Below, piece by piece: positions 33,285-41,548 of a stretch of 46,668 bases of DNA. How positions within the stretch are numbered: the stretch's first letter is position 1; every line of letters begins with the position of its first letter. This stretch comes from Holophagales bacterium (GTDB taxonomy: Bacteria > Acidobacteriota > Thermoanaerobaculia > Multivoradales > Multivoraceae), in assembly GCA_009837085.1 (NCBI GenBank), contig VXUF01000131.1:868-47535 (forward strand), written 5' to 3'. Under the pieces are notes generated by a model. That model was not told the origin of the DNA. It ran no database searches and saw nothing but the letters and a program-made list of their open reading frames with translations. The translations under genes and the position numbers were made by a program.

Positions 33285-36113
33285 ATGGAGTTGACCGCCA
33301 CGACCGGACGGGCGCTTCGGTTGGCAGCCGCAGGGGTGCTGGCCGCCCTGCCGCTCATCGCCGGCCCTCCTCCGGAACCACCTCCCTTCTACGCCATCGA
33401 GGACGTGCAGGTCGAGGTCGGCGACGGCACGGTCCTGGAGCGGGCGACCGTCGTCATCGAGAACGGCACGATCACAGCCGTCGCCGAGGACGCGGCGATT
33501 CCGGCTCACGCCTGGGTCATCGACGGTGATGGACTCACGGTCTACCCGGGCCTGATCGACGCGATGGGAAGTCTCCCGCAGCCCCGGCGGCCTCCCGGCG
33601 GCCCAGGCGCGGGTGGACCTGGTCCGGGTGGTCCGAGACGGCGTCCGGATTCGGGTAGCACCCTTCCGCGTGGTCCGGAGGATCGCCCGCAGACATCGCC
33701 TTGGAAGCTGGCCGCGGACGACCTGACTCTGGACGCCGAGGCGGTCGAGGCCTGGCGCAAGGCCGGTTTCACCTCGATCGCGGCGAGGCCGGGCGACGGG
33801 CTGTTCCCGGGCCGGCTGTCGCTGGTTCGGCTGGGCGCTCCCGGCCGCGATCCGGAACACCAGGTGGTCGCGCCCGCACTGGCCCAGGTGGCTTCACTGA
33901 CCAGCGGTGGCGGCTTCGGCTCCTACCCCGGTGCGCTGATGGGCCGGGTCGCCTACTTCCGGCAGCTGCTCCTGGACGCGGCTCACTACGCCGCCGCGAC
34001 CGCTGCCTACGAGGACGATCCCTCCGGCTGGCGGCGGCCGGAGTTCGATCGAACCCTGGCGCCCCTGGCGGCCGTCGCCTCGGGGGAGGAACGGATCCTC
34101 CTGCCGGGCTCGAGCGCGGTCGAGATCAACCGGGCGCTCCGGCTCGGCGAGGAACTCGGTCTCGACTTCGCGCTGTACGGCGGCCAGGAGGGTTACCGGC
34201 TAGCCGGCGAACTCGCGGATGCCGGCGTGGCGGTGCTCGCCTTTGTCGACTGGCCGGCGCCGTTGCCGGAGCGCGACCGGGATCCGGACGCGGACCGGCC
34301 TCTCCGCGAGATCCTGCACGAGCGGCTTGCGCCGACGACGCCAATCGAACTGGCCGAGGCTGGCGTGCAGTTCGCGCTCAGTTCCGGCGGCGGGAACGGC
34401 CCGGACGACTTCCTCGCCGGCGTGCGCCGGGCGATCGAGGGCGGCCTCGAACCCGCGCGGGCGCTTCAGGCGCTCACCCGGGACGCGGCGGCGGTCCACG
34501 GTCTGGACGACCGGATCGGCACGGTGGCCACGGGAATGGCGGCGGACCTGGTGCTGGCCGACGGCTACCCGTGGCGGGAGTCGACGCGGGTCGAGGCGGT
34601 GTTCATCGACGGCGTCCGGTACGCCGTGTCCGACGGTGAAGAGGCCGAAGACGACGCTGAGAACGGCGAGAGCGCTCGGGAAGGCGAATCGGCCAGGGAA
34701 CCGGACGAGACGCGGCCAGGCGGACGGCGCGGCCCCGGCGGCGGCCGCGGCGGGTCGAGCGAAGCGCCCGCGCCGATGCGGCTGGCCGAGGTCGGGGAGA
34801 GGTACGCTGAGCTCGCCGGCGACGGGATGGTCCCGATGACGGGTCCCTACCGCGAGGACGACGTGCTGGCGATCACGGGCGCCACCGTCCTGACGATGGC
34901 TGGCGAGACGATCGAGAACGGCACGGTGGTCGTGCGGAACGGCCGGATCGCCAGGGTCGGCAGCGGCGTCAGGGCGCCCAGCGGCGCGCACGTGATCGAC
35001 GCCGATGGCGGCTACTTGATGCCGGGCATCTTCGATGCGCACTCGCACATCGCGACCGCGGGGGGCGTCAACGAGGGCAGCCTTGCGTCGACCGCGATGG
35101 TGCGGATCGAGGACGTGGTTGATCCGACCGACGTCGCGATCTACCGGGCGCTCGCCGGCGGTGTCACGACGATCAACGTGCTCCACGGCAGCGCGAATCC
35201 GATCGGCGGCCAGAACCAGGTGCTGAAACTCCGCTGGGGCCAGGACGCCGACGGTATGCGTTTCGAGGGTGCGCCGCCGGGCATCAAGTTCGCCCTAGGC
35301 GAGAACCCGAAGCGGTCACGGTCCTTCGGGCCGGGGCCACGGCGCTACCCGGCGACCCGGATGGGCGTCCTCGACGTCATCCGGGAAGCGTTCACGGAGG
35401 CCGCCGAGTACCGGGACGCGTGGTCGCGTCATCGCGCGGCGGACGCCGCCGGCGAGCGCAGCCGGCCGCCGGCCCGCGACCTCGAGCTCGAGGCGCTGGT
35501 CGAGATACTGGAGGGTGAACGTCTCGTGCACGCCCACAGCTACCGGGCCGACGAGATCCTCCAGTTGCTGCGGCTGGCCGAAGAACTCGGATTCCGGATC
35601 GCCACGCTGCAGCACGTGCTGGAGGGGTACAGGGTGGCGGACGAGATCGCGGCCCACGGCGCCGGCGCTTCCACGTTCTCCGACTGGTGGGCGTACAAGG
35701 TCGAGGCCTACGAAGCGATTCCCCACAACGCGGCTCTGATGGCGGATCGCGGCGTCCTGGTCTCGGTCAACTCGGACGACGCGGAGGAGATGCGCCACCT
35801 GAACCACGAGGCGGCCAAGGCGGTCAAGTGGGGAGGCCTCTCCGACGACGCGGCGCTCGCCCTGGTCACGATCAACCCCGCCCGGCAGTTCGGCATCGAC
35901 GACCGCGTGGGTTCGATCGAGGTCGGCAAGGACGCCGATCTCGTGATCTACGACCGGCATCCGTTGAGTTCCTACGCCGTCGTGCAGACCACTCTCGTGG
36001 ACGGCAAGGTCTACTTCGACCGCGAACTGGACCGGCTCCGGCGGGAGCAGTTGGCCGCGCTGGAGCAGTCGTTGACCGAGCCCGGGGAGGACGACGGCGG
36101 AGACGAGCCATGA
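33285..36113 (+). CDS. Exported two-module amidohydrolase, N-terminal module lacking the metal motif
   Basis: A 942-residue exported protein with two imidazolonepropionase-like amidohydrolase modules. The signal peptide is about 1-27. In the first module (about 35-450) the place of the metal motif after VYPGLIDA reads AMGS, so the HxH pair is missing. The second module (about 525-930) has DAHSHIA with His586 and His588, HAHSYRADEI, the His of ATLQHVLEG and the catalytic Asp in SVNSDDAEEM, so it is probably active. Two low-complexity stretches are present: a Gly/Pro/Arg-rich one at about 33575-33660 and a Glu/Arg/Gly-rich one at about 34630-34770. ATG 33285 is used. Its end overlaps the next gene as ATGA. 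Confidence 0.9.
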   Translation: MELTATTGRALRLAAAGVLAALPLIAGPPPEPPPFYAIEDVQVEVGDGTVLERATVVIENGTITAVAEDAAIPAHAWVIDGDGLTVYPGLIDAMGSLPQPRRPPGGPGAGGPGPGGPRRRPDSGSTLPRGPEDRPQTSPWKLAADDLTLDAEAVEAWRKAGFTSIAARPGDGLFPGRLSLVRLGAPGRDPEHQVVAPALAQVASLTSGGGFGSYPGALMGRVAYFRQLLLDAAHYAAATAAYEDDPSGWRRPEFDRTLAPLAAVASGEERILLPGSSAVEINRALRLGEELGLDFALYGGQEGYRLAGELADAGVAVLAFVDWPAPLPERDRDPDADRPLREILHERLAPTTPIELAEAGVQFALSSGGGNGPDDFLAGVRRAIEGGLEPARALQALTRDAAAVHGLDDRIGTVATGMAADLVLADGYPWRESTRVEAVFIDGVRYAVSDGEEAEDDAENGESAREGESAREPDETRPGGRRGPGGGRGGSSEAPAPMRLAEVGERYAELAGDGMVPMTGPYREDDVLAITGATVLTMAGETIENGTVVVRNGRIARVGSGVRAPSGAHVIDADGGYLMPGIFDAHSHIATAGGVNEGSLASTAMVRIEDVVDPTDVAIYRALAGGVTTINVLHGSANPIGGQNQVLKLRWGQDADGMRFEGAPPGIKFALGENPKRSRSFGPGPRRYPATRMGVLDVIREAFTEAAEYRDAWSRHRAADAAGERSRPPARDLELEALVEILEGERLVHAHSYRADEILQLLRLAEELGFRIATLQHVLEGYRVADEIAAHGAGASTFSDWWAYKVEAYEAIPHNAALMADRGVLVSVNSDDAEEMRHLNHEAAKAVKWGGLSDDAALALVTINPARQFGIDDRVGSIEVGKDADLVIYDRHPLSSYAVVQTTLVDGKVYFDRELDRLRREQLAALEQSLTEPGEDDGGDEP

Positions 36114-37411
36114 TCCGCACACGCGGCAGGATCGCGGCGGCGGGGATGCTCGCGCTGGCCCTGACGGCCCCGGCTGTGCCGGCGGCCCAGACGCTGGCGA
36201 TCGAGGGCGGCACGGTGCACCCCGTTTCGGGCGCTTCCTACACCGGCACGGTCGTCGTGCGGGACGGCATGATCGAGGCGGCAGGTCCGGGTGTCGCCGC
36301 GCCCCGGGACGTTGAAGTTCTGATCGACGCCCGCGGTCTTCACGTCTATCCCGGGCTGTTCAATGCCTGGACCACTCTCGGGCTGGTGGAGATCGACTCG
36401 GTTTCCGCCACGCTGGACCAGGCGGAGCTGGGCGACACGCCGCATCTGCTGGCGGTCGAGGGGGTTCATCCCGCGAGCGAGATCATCCCGGTGACCAGGG
36501 CGAACGGCACCACGCACGCGCTGACGGCGCCCGGTGGCGGACCCTGGGCCGGCCAGGCGTCGGTGATCCTCCTCGACGGCTGGACGGTGGAGGAGATGGA
36601 AGTCGAGAAGAGCGTCGGCGTCGTGCTCGAATGGCCGAGCCTCGCGACCCGGGAGTTCGACTTCTCGACCTTCAGCGTCCGGGAGAAGAAGTTCTCCGAG
36701 GCGAAGCGGGACTACGACCGGACGGTGGACGAGCTCGGAGACTGGATCGAGGCGGCGCGACAGTACGACCACGCGCGTTCTAACGCGGGTTCAGGGACCG
36801 CCGTGGAGCAGGATCACGCCCTGGAGGCCGTAGCAAGTGTCGCGCGCGGCGAACTGCCGCTCCTGGTCGTCGCCGATCGGGCTCGGGCTATTCGTGACGC
36901 CGTGGCGTTCGCTGAAGAACACGGTTTGCAGCTCGTCGTGGCCTCGGGGCGCGACGCGGCAGGGGAGGCGGACCTGCTCGCCGAGAAGAAGGTGCCGGTC
37001 ATCCTCAACTCGGTTCAGGCATTGCCGGTCGAGGAGGACGATCCGTACGACGGCCCCTTCGCCGCGCCGGGCGAGCTCCATCGCGCCGGGGTTCCGATCG
37101 CGTTTGGCACCTTCGACGCGTCGAACGCTCGGGCCCTGCCGTACGAGGCCGCGACCGCGGTCGCGTTCGGCCTCGACGCCGATGCGGCGCTTCGGGCTCT
37201 GACGCTGGGCGCGGCGGAGATCCTGGGGCTTGACGATCGCCTGGGCTCGGTCGACGCGGGCAAGTGGGCGAACCTGATCGTCACCGACGGCGATCCGCTG
37301 GAGGTTCGGACCGCGATCCGCCACGTGATCGTCCGCGGTCGCGACGTCGACCTCTCGAACCGTCACAGCCGGTCGTACGAGCTGTACCGCGGGCGCCCGG
37401 CGCTCCGGTAG
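36110..37411 (+). CDS. Exported amidohydrolase-like protein without metal-binding HxH
   Basis: A 433-residue amidohydrolase-family protein. The signal peptide ends near PAAQ. It starts with LAIEGGTVHPVSGASYTGTV as usual and ends with the family's ALTLGAAEILGLDDRLGSVD, then AGKWANLIVTDGDP. At the metal site the sequence is YPGLFNAWTTLG, so the HxH motif is absent, and no other typical His ligands are seen; it resembles the N-terminal module of the preceding gene. The ATG overlaps the preceding stop, suggesting a fixed-ratio partner. It may be a structural or regulatory subunit of the active enzyme; that is inference. Confidence 0.88.
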   Translation: MIRTRGRIAAAGMLALALTAPAVPAAQTLAIEGGTVHPVSGASYTGTVVVRDGMIEAAGPGVAAPRDVEVLIDARGLHVYPGLFNAWTTLGLVEIDSVSATLDQAELGDTPHLLAVEGVHPASEIIPVTRANGTTHALTAPGGGPWAGQASVILLDGWTVEEMEVEKSVGVVLEWPSLATREFDFSTFSVREKKFSEAKRDYDRTVDELGDWIEAARQYDHARSNAGSGTAVEQDHALEAVASVARGELPLLVVADRARAIRDAVAFAEEHGLQLVVASGRDAAGEADLLAEKKVPVILNSVQALPVEEDDPYDGPFAAPGELHRAGVPIAFGTFDASNARALPYEAATAVAFGLDADAALRALTLGAAEILGLDDRLGSVDAGKWANLIVTDGDPLEVRTAIRHVIVRGRDVDLSNRHSRSYELYRGRPALR

Positions 37412-37433
37412 CCGCGGCGCGCGGCCGGGCGCT

Positions 37434-37976
37434 CTACCCTTCCGGGCTGGATTCGGCCTGCTGCTCCTGCGCCTGGAGCATCTCGATGACACGTTGCGTC
37501 AGGTCGACGCGGGCGCTGGCGTGGAGCACGCCGCCGATGCTGGCATTCAGGATCAGGTCGTAGCCGTTCTCGTCGATCAACTGCTGAACGATGGGACGCA
37601 GCCGCTCGTTGATCTGTTGCAGCGTTTCTTCCTGTTGCTTCGCCGCGCGACGCTCGGCGTCGTTGGCCAGGCGCTGGGACTCGCGTTGCAGGTCCTCGAT
37701 CTGGTGCTGGATGCTCCGCAGCTCGTCGGGACCTTTGCCGGCGGCGCTCTGGCGCAACGCTTCGACCCGGCCGGCGTTTGCTTCCAGGGCGGTCCGGGTC
37801 TCCGTCTCGATCTGCTGGAGGAACGCCGCGAGTTCCCTTCCCTCGCGAGCTTCGGCGACTACCAGTTCGACGTTGATCGAGGCGACGCGAGTAGCCTCCT
37901 GCGCGTGGAGCGCCGGCGAGGCGAGGGCCGTCAGCAGGGCGGCAAGCGAACAGACGATGAGGCAGCGACTGGTCAT
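37434..37976 (-). CDS. OmpH/Skp-like periplasmic chaperone
   Basis: A 180-residue exported protein with a signal peptide ending LHAQ. The mature part begins RVASINVELVVAEAREG and continues as a long Gln/Glu/Arg-rich coiled coil (about 55-130), ending with ENGYDLILNASIGGVLHASA. This is the layout of OmpH/Skp, which holds unfolded outer-membrane proteins in the periplasm. The typical bamA neighbour is absent. The ATG overlaps the stop of the DUF1820 gene by four bases. Confidence 0.87.
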   Translation of the reverse strand: MTSRCLIVCSLAALLTALASPALHAQEATRVASINVELVVAEAREGRELAAFLQQIETETRTALEANAGRVEALRQSAAGKGPDELRSIQHQIEDLQRESQRLANDAERRAAKQQEETLQQINERLRPIVQQLIDENGYDLILNASIGGVLHASARVDLTQRVIEMLQAQEQQAESSPEG

Positions 37977-38314
37977 TTGGTCTCTCCACCGGGGGTGTAG
38001 ATCGGCATCGGGAACGGCGTCACCTTCCGGCTCTCCGGGCGTTCGACATCCCGTATTCGGGCCGTGCCCTGCTTCGTGACCTGGTCGATGCGCAGGACGG
38101 AGTGCATGGGCAGGTAGGTGCGGCGGACCCCCTTGAACTCGCGCTGGAGCCGTTCTTCCGAGGGGTCGACGACGACCTGGGTCCGCTCGCCGAACACGAG
38201 CTCGCCGATCTCGACGAAGCCGAGCAGGCCGCCTTGGGAGACCGAGCGGGCGTAGACCTCGTAGATCTCGCCCTGGCTCAGGAAGGTCACCCGGTAGATC
38301 AGGTCGTCGGACAC
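37973..38314 (-). CDS. DUF1820 family protein
   Basis: A 113-residue cytoplasmic protein of DUF1820, best known from Proteobacteria. Matching segments are LIYRVTFLSQGEIYEVYAR, GFVEIGELVFGERTQVVVD and RRTYLPMHSVLRIDQVTKQG. Its function is unknown. It lies 3 bases downstream of the S1-like gene and overlaps the OmpH-like gene, so the three probably form one operon. Confidence 0.9.
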   Translation of the reverse strand: MSDDLIYRVTFLSQGEIYEVYARSVSQGGLLGFVEIGELVFGERTQVVVDPSEERLQREFKGVRRTYLPMHSVLRIDQVTKQGTARIRDVERPESRKVTPFPMPIYTPGGETK

Positions 38315-38317
38315 GGG

Positions 38318-39724
38318 CTACTTGGGCTGCTGGAGTTTGGCGAAGGCTGCGGCCATCACGTTCAGGCCGCTCGATTCCCTCTGGCGCTGGCGGTACTTCT
38401 TGTAGTCCGTCTTGGTGCCGACGAGCTGCGATCCCGGAGGCGCCAGTCCCAGACGCCGCCGCTTGCGGTCGATGCTCTCGATCACCACCTTGATCTCCCG
38501 GCCGGGGGGGTAGGTGCGGCGCGCAAGACCCCCTTCGGGGAGCTTCACCGCGGACATCGGCAGGAGGCCGGTGAGTCCGGGCTCGAGTTCGACGAAGATG
38601 CCGAAGCGCGACACCTGCTCGACCTTGCCTTCGACCTCGGCGCCCTCGACGTACTGCTTGCCCAGGTCCTTCCATGGGTCGCTTGCCGGCACCTCGCGCA
38701 GGGAGAGGGCGATCCGGCGGCGCTTCGGCGCGACTTCGACGATCCAGCCTTCGATTTCTTCGCCGGTGGCGAACGCAGGATGGCTCATCGACTTGCCGAT
38801 GGGAAGCTGGGAGGTGTGGACCAGGCCGTCGAGACCGGGCGCCAGTTCGACGAAGAAGCCGAACTCGCAGTGCCGGACCACCTTGCCCTTGAACTCATCG
38901 CCGGCGCTGAAGCCCTTCGCCGTCTCCTTCCATGGATCCGCCTCGAGAGCCTTCATCGAGAGCGAGATGCGCGCGCTGCGCTTGCCGTTCTTCTGTTCGA
39001 CCTTCGTGACCAGGGCTTCGACCTGCTGGCCCACCTTGACGAGGTCGGCGGGTTCACCGTTTCGGGTACGGGATATCTGGGTGCGGTGGACCAGACCCCC
39101 GAGACCTCCCCCGAGGTCGACGAAGGCGCCGAACTCGGTGACTGAAGTCACCTTGCCGGTCACGGGTTCCCGGCACTCCTGCTTGGCGCGGATCCCGTCC
39201 AGCGCTTGCCGGCGCTCGCTTCGGATCGCCGGTCGCCGGGTGAGCACGATCCGTCGGCCCGCCTCCTTGATCTCGAGCACGTGGAACGCGTATGTGTTGT
39301 TGACGTAGTGGGAAGGGGGCTTTGGCCGGTTGCCCAGCTCCATGAGCGATCGCGGACAGAATGCCGTGACGCCGTCGGAGGCGATGTGGAAGCCGCCCTT
39401 GTTCCAGCCGATCACCTTGCCCTCGACGGGGTTCTTGGCTTCGAGCGCGGCGGCGAAGGGAAGAGCCGATGCCGCCAGTGGAACCTCTTCGACGGCTTGC
39501 TCTTCCTCCGCTTCAGGAGCGGCCGCAACCTCGGGTTCAGGCTCGACCTGCTCTTCTTCGGGCGCTGCCCCGTCCGAAGCCTGCTCGGCAGGCGCTGCTT
39601 CAGCCTCGATCGCCTCGGTCTCGGCTGGGGGCGTCTCCTCCGGCGTCGCCGCCGGCTCCTGGTCGGCCGGCGCGTTGCTCTCCGCAGCCTCCTGAGCGAG
39701 CGCTTGATCGTTCGTCTCAGTCAT
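38318..39724 (-). CDS. S1-domain RNA-binding protein (ribosomal protein S1-like)
   Basis: A 468-residue protein with four S1 domains (about 98-166, 186-258, 277-343 and 362-428); two carry the strong GAFVDLGGGLGGLVH and GFFVELAPGLDGLVH signatures. Full ribosomal S1 usually has six domains, so this may be a shortened S1 that brings mRNA to the 30S subunit or a separate regulator. The first 96 residues are Ala/Glu/Pro-rich with no Lys or Arg. The C-terminal tail is basic (KTDYKKYRQRQRE). Start: ATG 39724 gives MTETNDQ; an earlier in-frame ATG at 39790 would add 22 residues. Neither has a Shine-Dalgarno site, which is known for genes of S1 itself. Confidence 0.85.
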   Translation of the reverse strand: MTETNDQALAQEAAESNAPADQEPAATPEETPPAETEAIEAEAAPAEQASDGAAPEEEQVEPEPEVAAAPEAEEEQAVEEVPLAASALPFAAALEAKNPVEGKVIGWNKGGFHIASDGVTAFCPRSLMELGNRPKPPSHYVNNTYAFHVLEIKEAGRRIVLTRRPAIRSERRQALDGIRAKQECREPVTGKVTSVTEFGAFVDLGGGLGGLVHRTQISRTRNGEPADLVKVGQQVEALVTKVEQKNGKRSARISLSMKALEADPWKETAKGFSAGDEFKGKVVRHCEFGFFVELAPGLDGLVHTSQLPIGKSMSHPAFATGEEIEGWIVEVAPKRRRIALSLREVPASDPWKDLGKQYVEGAEVEGKVEQVSRFGIFVELEPGLTGLLPMSAVKLPEGGLARRTYPPGREIKVVIESIDRKRRRLGLAPPGSQLVGTKTDYKKYRQRQRESSGLNVMAAAFAKLQQPK

Positions 39725-39813
39725 GGTGAGGAGGAGGAAGGGCCGCAGCCTCGCGGCGCGGGTTTCGGCGTGGGCCAGCCGAAGGGTCATTGTAGCACTG
39801 ACAGGAAACAGAA

Positions 39814-39837
39814 AGGGCCCTGCCGGAGCAGGGCCCT
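39814..39837 (-). terminator. Intrinsic terminator of the hsp20 gene
   Basis: Arms 39814-39823 and 39828-39837 form a perfect 10-bp stem with a four-base loop; on the minus strand it is followed by tttctgtttcc. It lies 26 bases after the Hsp20 stop and before the S1-like gene, separating the two units. Confidence 0.85.
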
Positions 39838-39863
39838 GCGGTGGTCCGAGTTGCGGAGCCGGA

Positions 39864-40331
39864 TCAGGCGATGTCGATCTTCCTCGCCTTCGCCTCCTCG
39901 GCCTTGGGGATGGTGATGTTCAGCACCCCGTGCTCGAACTCGGCGCTTACCGCCGAGACGTCGACATCGCCCGGCAGGTTGAAGCGCCGAACGAAGCGAC
40001 CGTAGACGCGCTCGACCCGGTCGGCGGTCGTGCCCTCGTGGCTGGCCCGGCGCTCCCCCGACAGGGTGAGGGTGTGGTCCTCGACCGTGAGGTCGATGTC
40101 GGCCTTCGTCAGACCGGGCAGATCGACGGCGAGCGTGTAGGCCTCGTCGGTCTGGGTGAGGTCCGCGGCGGGCCACCAGGTCATGGCGGCCGACTCGGCC
40201 CCGTCGTGGCCGGCAACGCGGCTCAGGACGGGCGAGAAGAAGTCGTCGAGCATCGCCTTGCCGAAGAGCGGCTCGAAGGCCCCGATCAGGGGACGGTGAA
40301 ACGGAGTGTGTCGAATCAGACTACGGGTCAT
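39864..40331 (-). CDS. Hsp20/alpha-crystallin small heat-shock protein
   Basis: A 155-residue chaperone that holds unfolded proteins without ATP. The alpha-crystallin domain covers about residues 50-145: YTLAVDLPGLTKADIDLTV, HTLTLSGERR and the closing GVLNITIPKAEE. The ATG has a strong aaggagg site. It stands alone between a consensus promoter (40401-40429) and an intrinsic terminator. No ROSE-type thermosensor is evident in the roughly 60-base leader, though folding was not computed. Confidence 0.95.
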   Translation of the reverse strand: MTRSLIRHTPFHRPLIGAFEPLFGKAMLDDFFSPVLSRVAGHDGAESAAMTWWPAADLTQTDEAYTLAVDLPGLTKADIDLTVEDHTLTLSGERRASHEGTTADRVERVYGRFVRRFNLPGDVDVSAVSAEFEHGVLNITIPKAEEAKARKIDIA

Positions 40332-40400
40332 GTTGTTCTTCCTCCTTGGTTGGTCGTTCGATTCGGTGTCGGCTTCTGGTTCTGGTGCCGACGGCTCAGG

Positions 40401-40429
40401 ATTATGAGTACATCAAAGGCAGATGTCAA
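40401..40429 (-). promoter_or_regulatory. Sigma-70 promoter of hsp20
   Basis: On the minus strand, TTGACA (40424-40429), exactly 17 bases of spacer, then CATAAT (40401-40406): five of six matches at -10 and six of six at -35. It lies about 70 bases before the hsp20 start, in an AT-rich patch. No sigma-32-type CTTGAA/CCCCAT boxes seen. The remaining 40430-40597 holds no gene. Confidence 0.8.
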
Positions 40430-40518
40430 GTACCTGATGAATACCATATAAGATTCTCGTCCGTGTCGAGTTCTGGATCTCGATGGACGAGCCACCAGCC
40501 GGCATCCAGCAACGTCCA

Positions 40519-40554
40519 GCCGGTGCGGGACCCTCTCCCCGGACCCGCACCGGC
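40519..40554 (-). terminator. Hairpin downstream of the sirtuin gene
   Basis: Arms gccggtgcggg (40519-40529) and cccgcaccggc (40544-40554) form an 11-bp perfect stem with a 14-base loop, 44 bases after the sirtuin stop on the minus strand. There is no T-run, so it is a weak terminator candidate or 3'-end stabiliser. Confidence 0.5.
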
Positions 40555-40597
40555 GGGTACCCGCCTCGACGCCGCGTAGCTAGTGGCCGGACGGCGA

Positions 40598-41398
40598 CTA
40601 GTGGATCGGTTCCCGGTCCACTAGTTCGGGCACCGTGACGCCGGTGACGGCGCCGAGCGTGGGGCCGATCTCGGCGTGGAGGACGAGGTCTGCCATGCCG
40701 TCGAGGTCGGTGGCTTCGCGGTTCAGGATGACGAGCCTGGCGCCGGCCTGTTTTGCCAGTGCGGGGAAGCCGGCCGCCGGATAGACGACGAGCGAGCTGC
40801 CGATGGCGAGAAAGAGATCGGAGGCGAGCGTCGCCTGGTGCGCGCGCCGCATCGCTTCTTCCGGCATCGCCTGGCCGAAGGAGATGGTGGCAGTCTTGAT
40901 GATGCCGCCGCAGGCATCGCCGGCCAGGTTTTGCCGTCTGCAGACGGGTAACTCCTCCCGATCCTTGAAGGCGGCGACGATGGGGTCCAACTCATAGCGC
41001 TGCCGGCACTCGAGACACGCGGCGTAGGTCGCGTTGCCGTGAAGCTCGATCACGTCGTCGTCCGGAATGCCCGATTCCTGGTGCAGGCCGTCCACGTTCT
41101 GCGTGATGACGGCGAGGAGCTTTCCGAGGCGCTGGAGCTCAGCCAGTGCCAGGTGACCGCGGTTGGGCTTCGCCTGGCCGATCGTGCGGTCGCTGCCGAT
41201 CTTTCGCCGCCAGGACTCGCGTCGCGCGTCTTCCGAGGCCATGAACTCGCTGAAGTCGATCGGCCGGTACTTCGTCCAGATCCCGCCCGGGCTGCGGAAG
41301 TCGGGGATGCCGGATTCGGTGCTGATTCCCGCGCCCGTGAAGGCGACGATCCGGGACGCTTCTTCGATCAGGCGTTCGAGATCCTGCGCTTGGCTCAT
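40598..41398 (-). CDS. cobB: Sir2-family NAD-dependent protein deacylase
   Basis: A 266-residue sirtuin that removes acyl groups from lysines using NAD. Motifs: FTGAGISTESGIPDFR (20-35), ITQNVDGLH (98-106), catalytic His120 in IELHGN, and IGSSLVVYPAAGFP. Zinc cysteines: Cys128 and Cys131, then Cys153 and Cys163; the second pair is spaced by nine residues (PVCRRQNLAGDACGG) rather than the usual two, an insertion within the zinc ribbon. It is divergent from a MoxR ATPase gene across about 150 bases that contain a perfect 14-bp palindrome. Targets unknown; acetyl-CoA synthetase is the classic one in bacteria. Confidence 0.94.
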   Translation of the reverse strand: MSQAQDLERLIEEASRIVAFTGAGISTESGIPDFRSPGGIWTKYRPIDFSEFMASEDARRESWRRKIGSDRTIGQAKPNRGHLALAELQRLGKLLAVITQNVDGLHQESGIPDDDVIELHGNATYAACLECRQRYELDPIVAAFKDREELPVCRRQNLAGDACGGIIKTATISFGQAMPEEAMRRAHQATLASDLFLAIGSSLVVYPAAGFPALAKQAGARLVILNREATDLDGMADLVLHAEIGPTLGAVTGVTVPELVDREPIH

Positions 41399-41450
41399 TC
41401 GTGTTCTCCGGGTTCTTTGGCCGACTCAGCCAGTCTACGTGCCGGTCTCT

Positions 41451-41464
41451 ACCGACCGGTCGGT
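41451..41464. promoter_or_regulatory. 14-bp palindrome accgaccggtcggt, TetR-type operator candidate
   Basis: A perfect palindrome between the divergent sirtuin and MoxR genes, about 53 bases before the sirtuin start and 85 before the moxR start. It resembles operators of TetR-family repressors such as NemR (core GACCGACCGGTC). No TetR-family gene is present in the window. Confidence 0.6.
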
Positions 41465-41548
41465 CTGTTACACTGCGCCCCAGCTATAGCGAACTGTGCC
41501 TGCAATGAAGCTGGACAACGCCGGCCACGCCGGAGGATAGAGGGCAGC

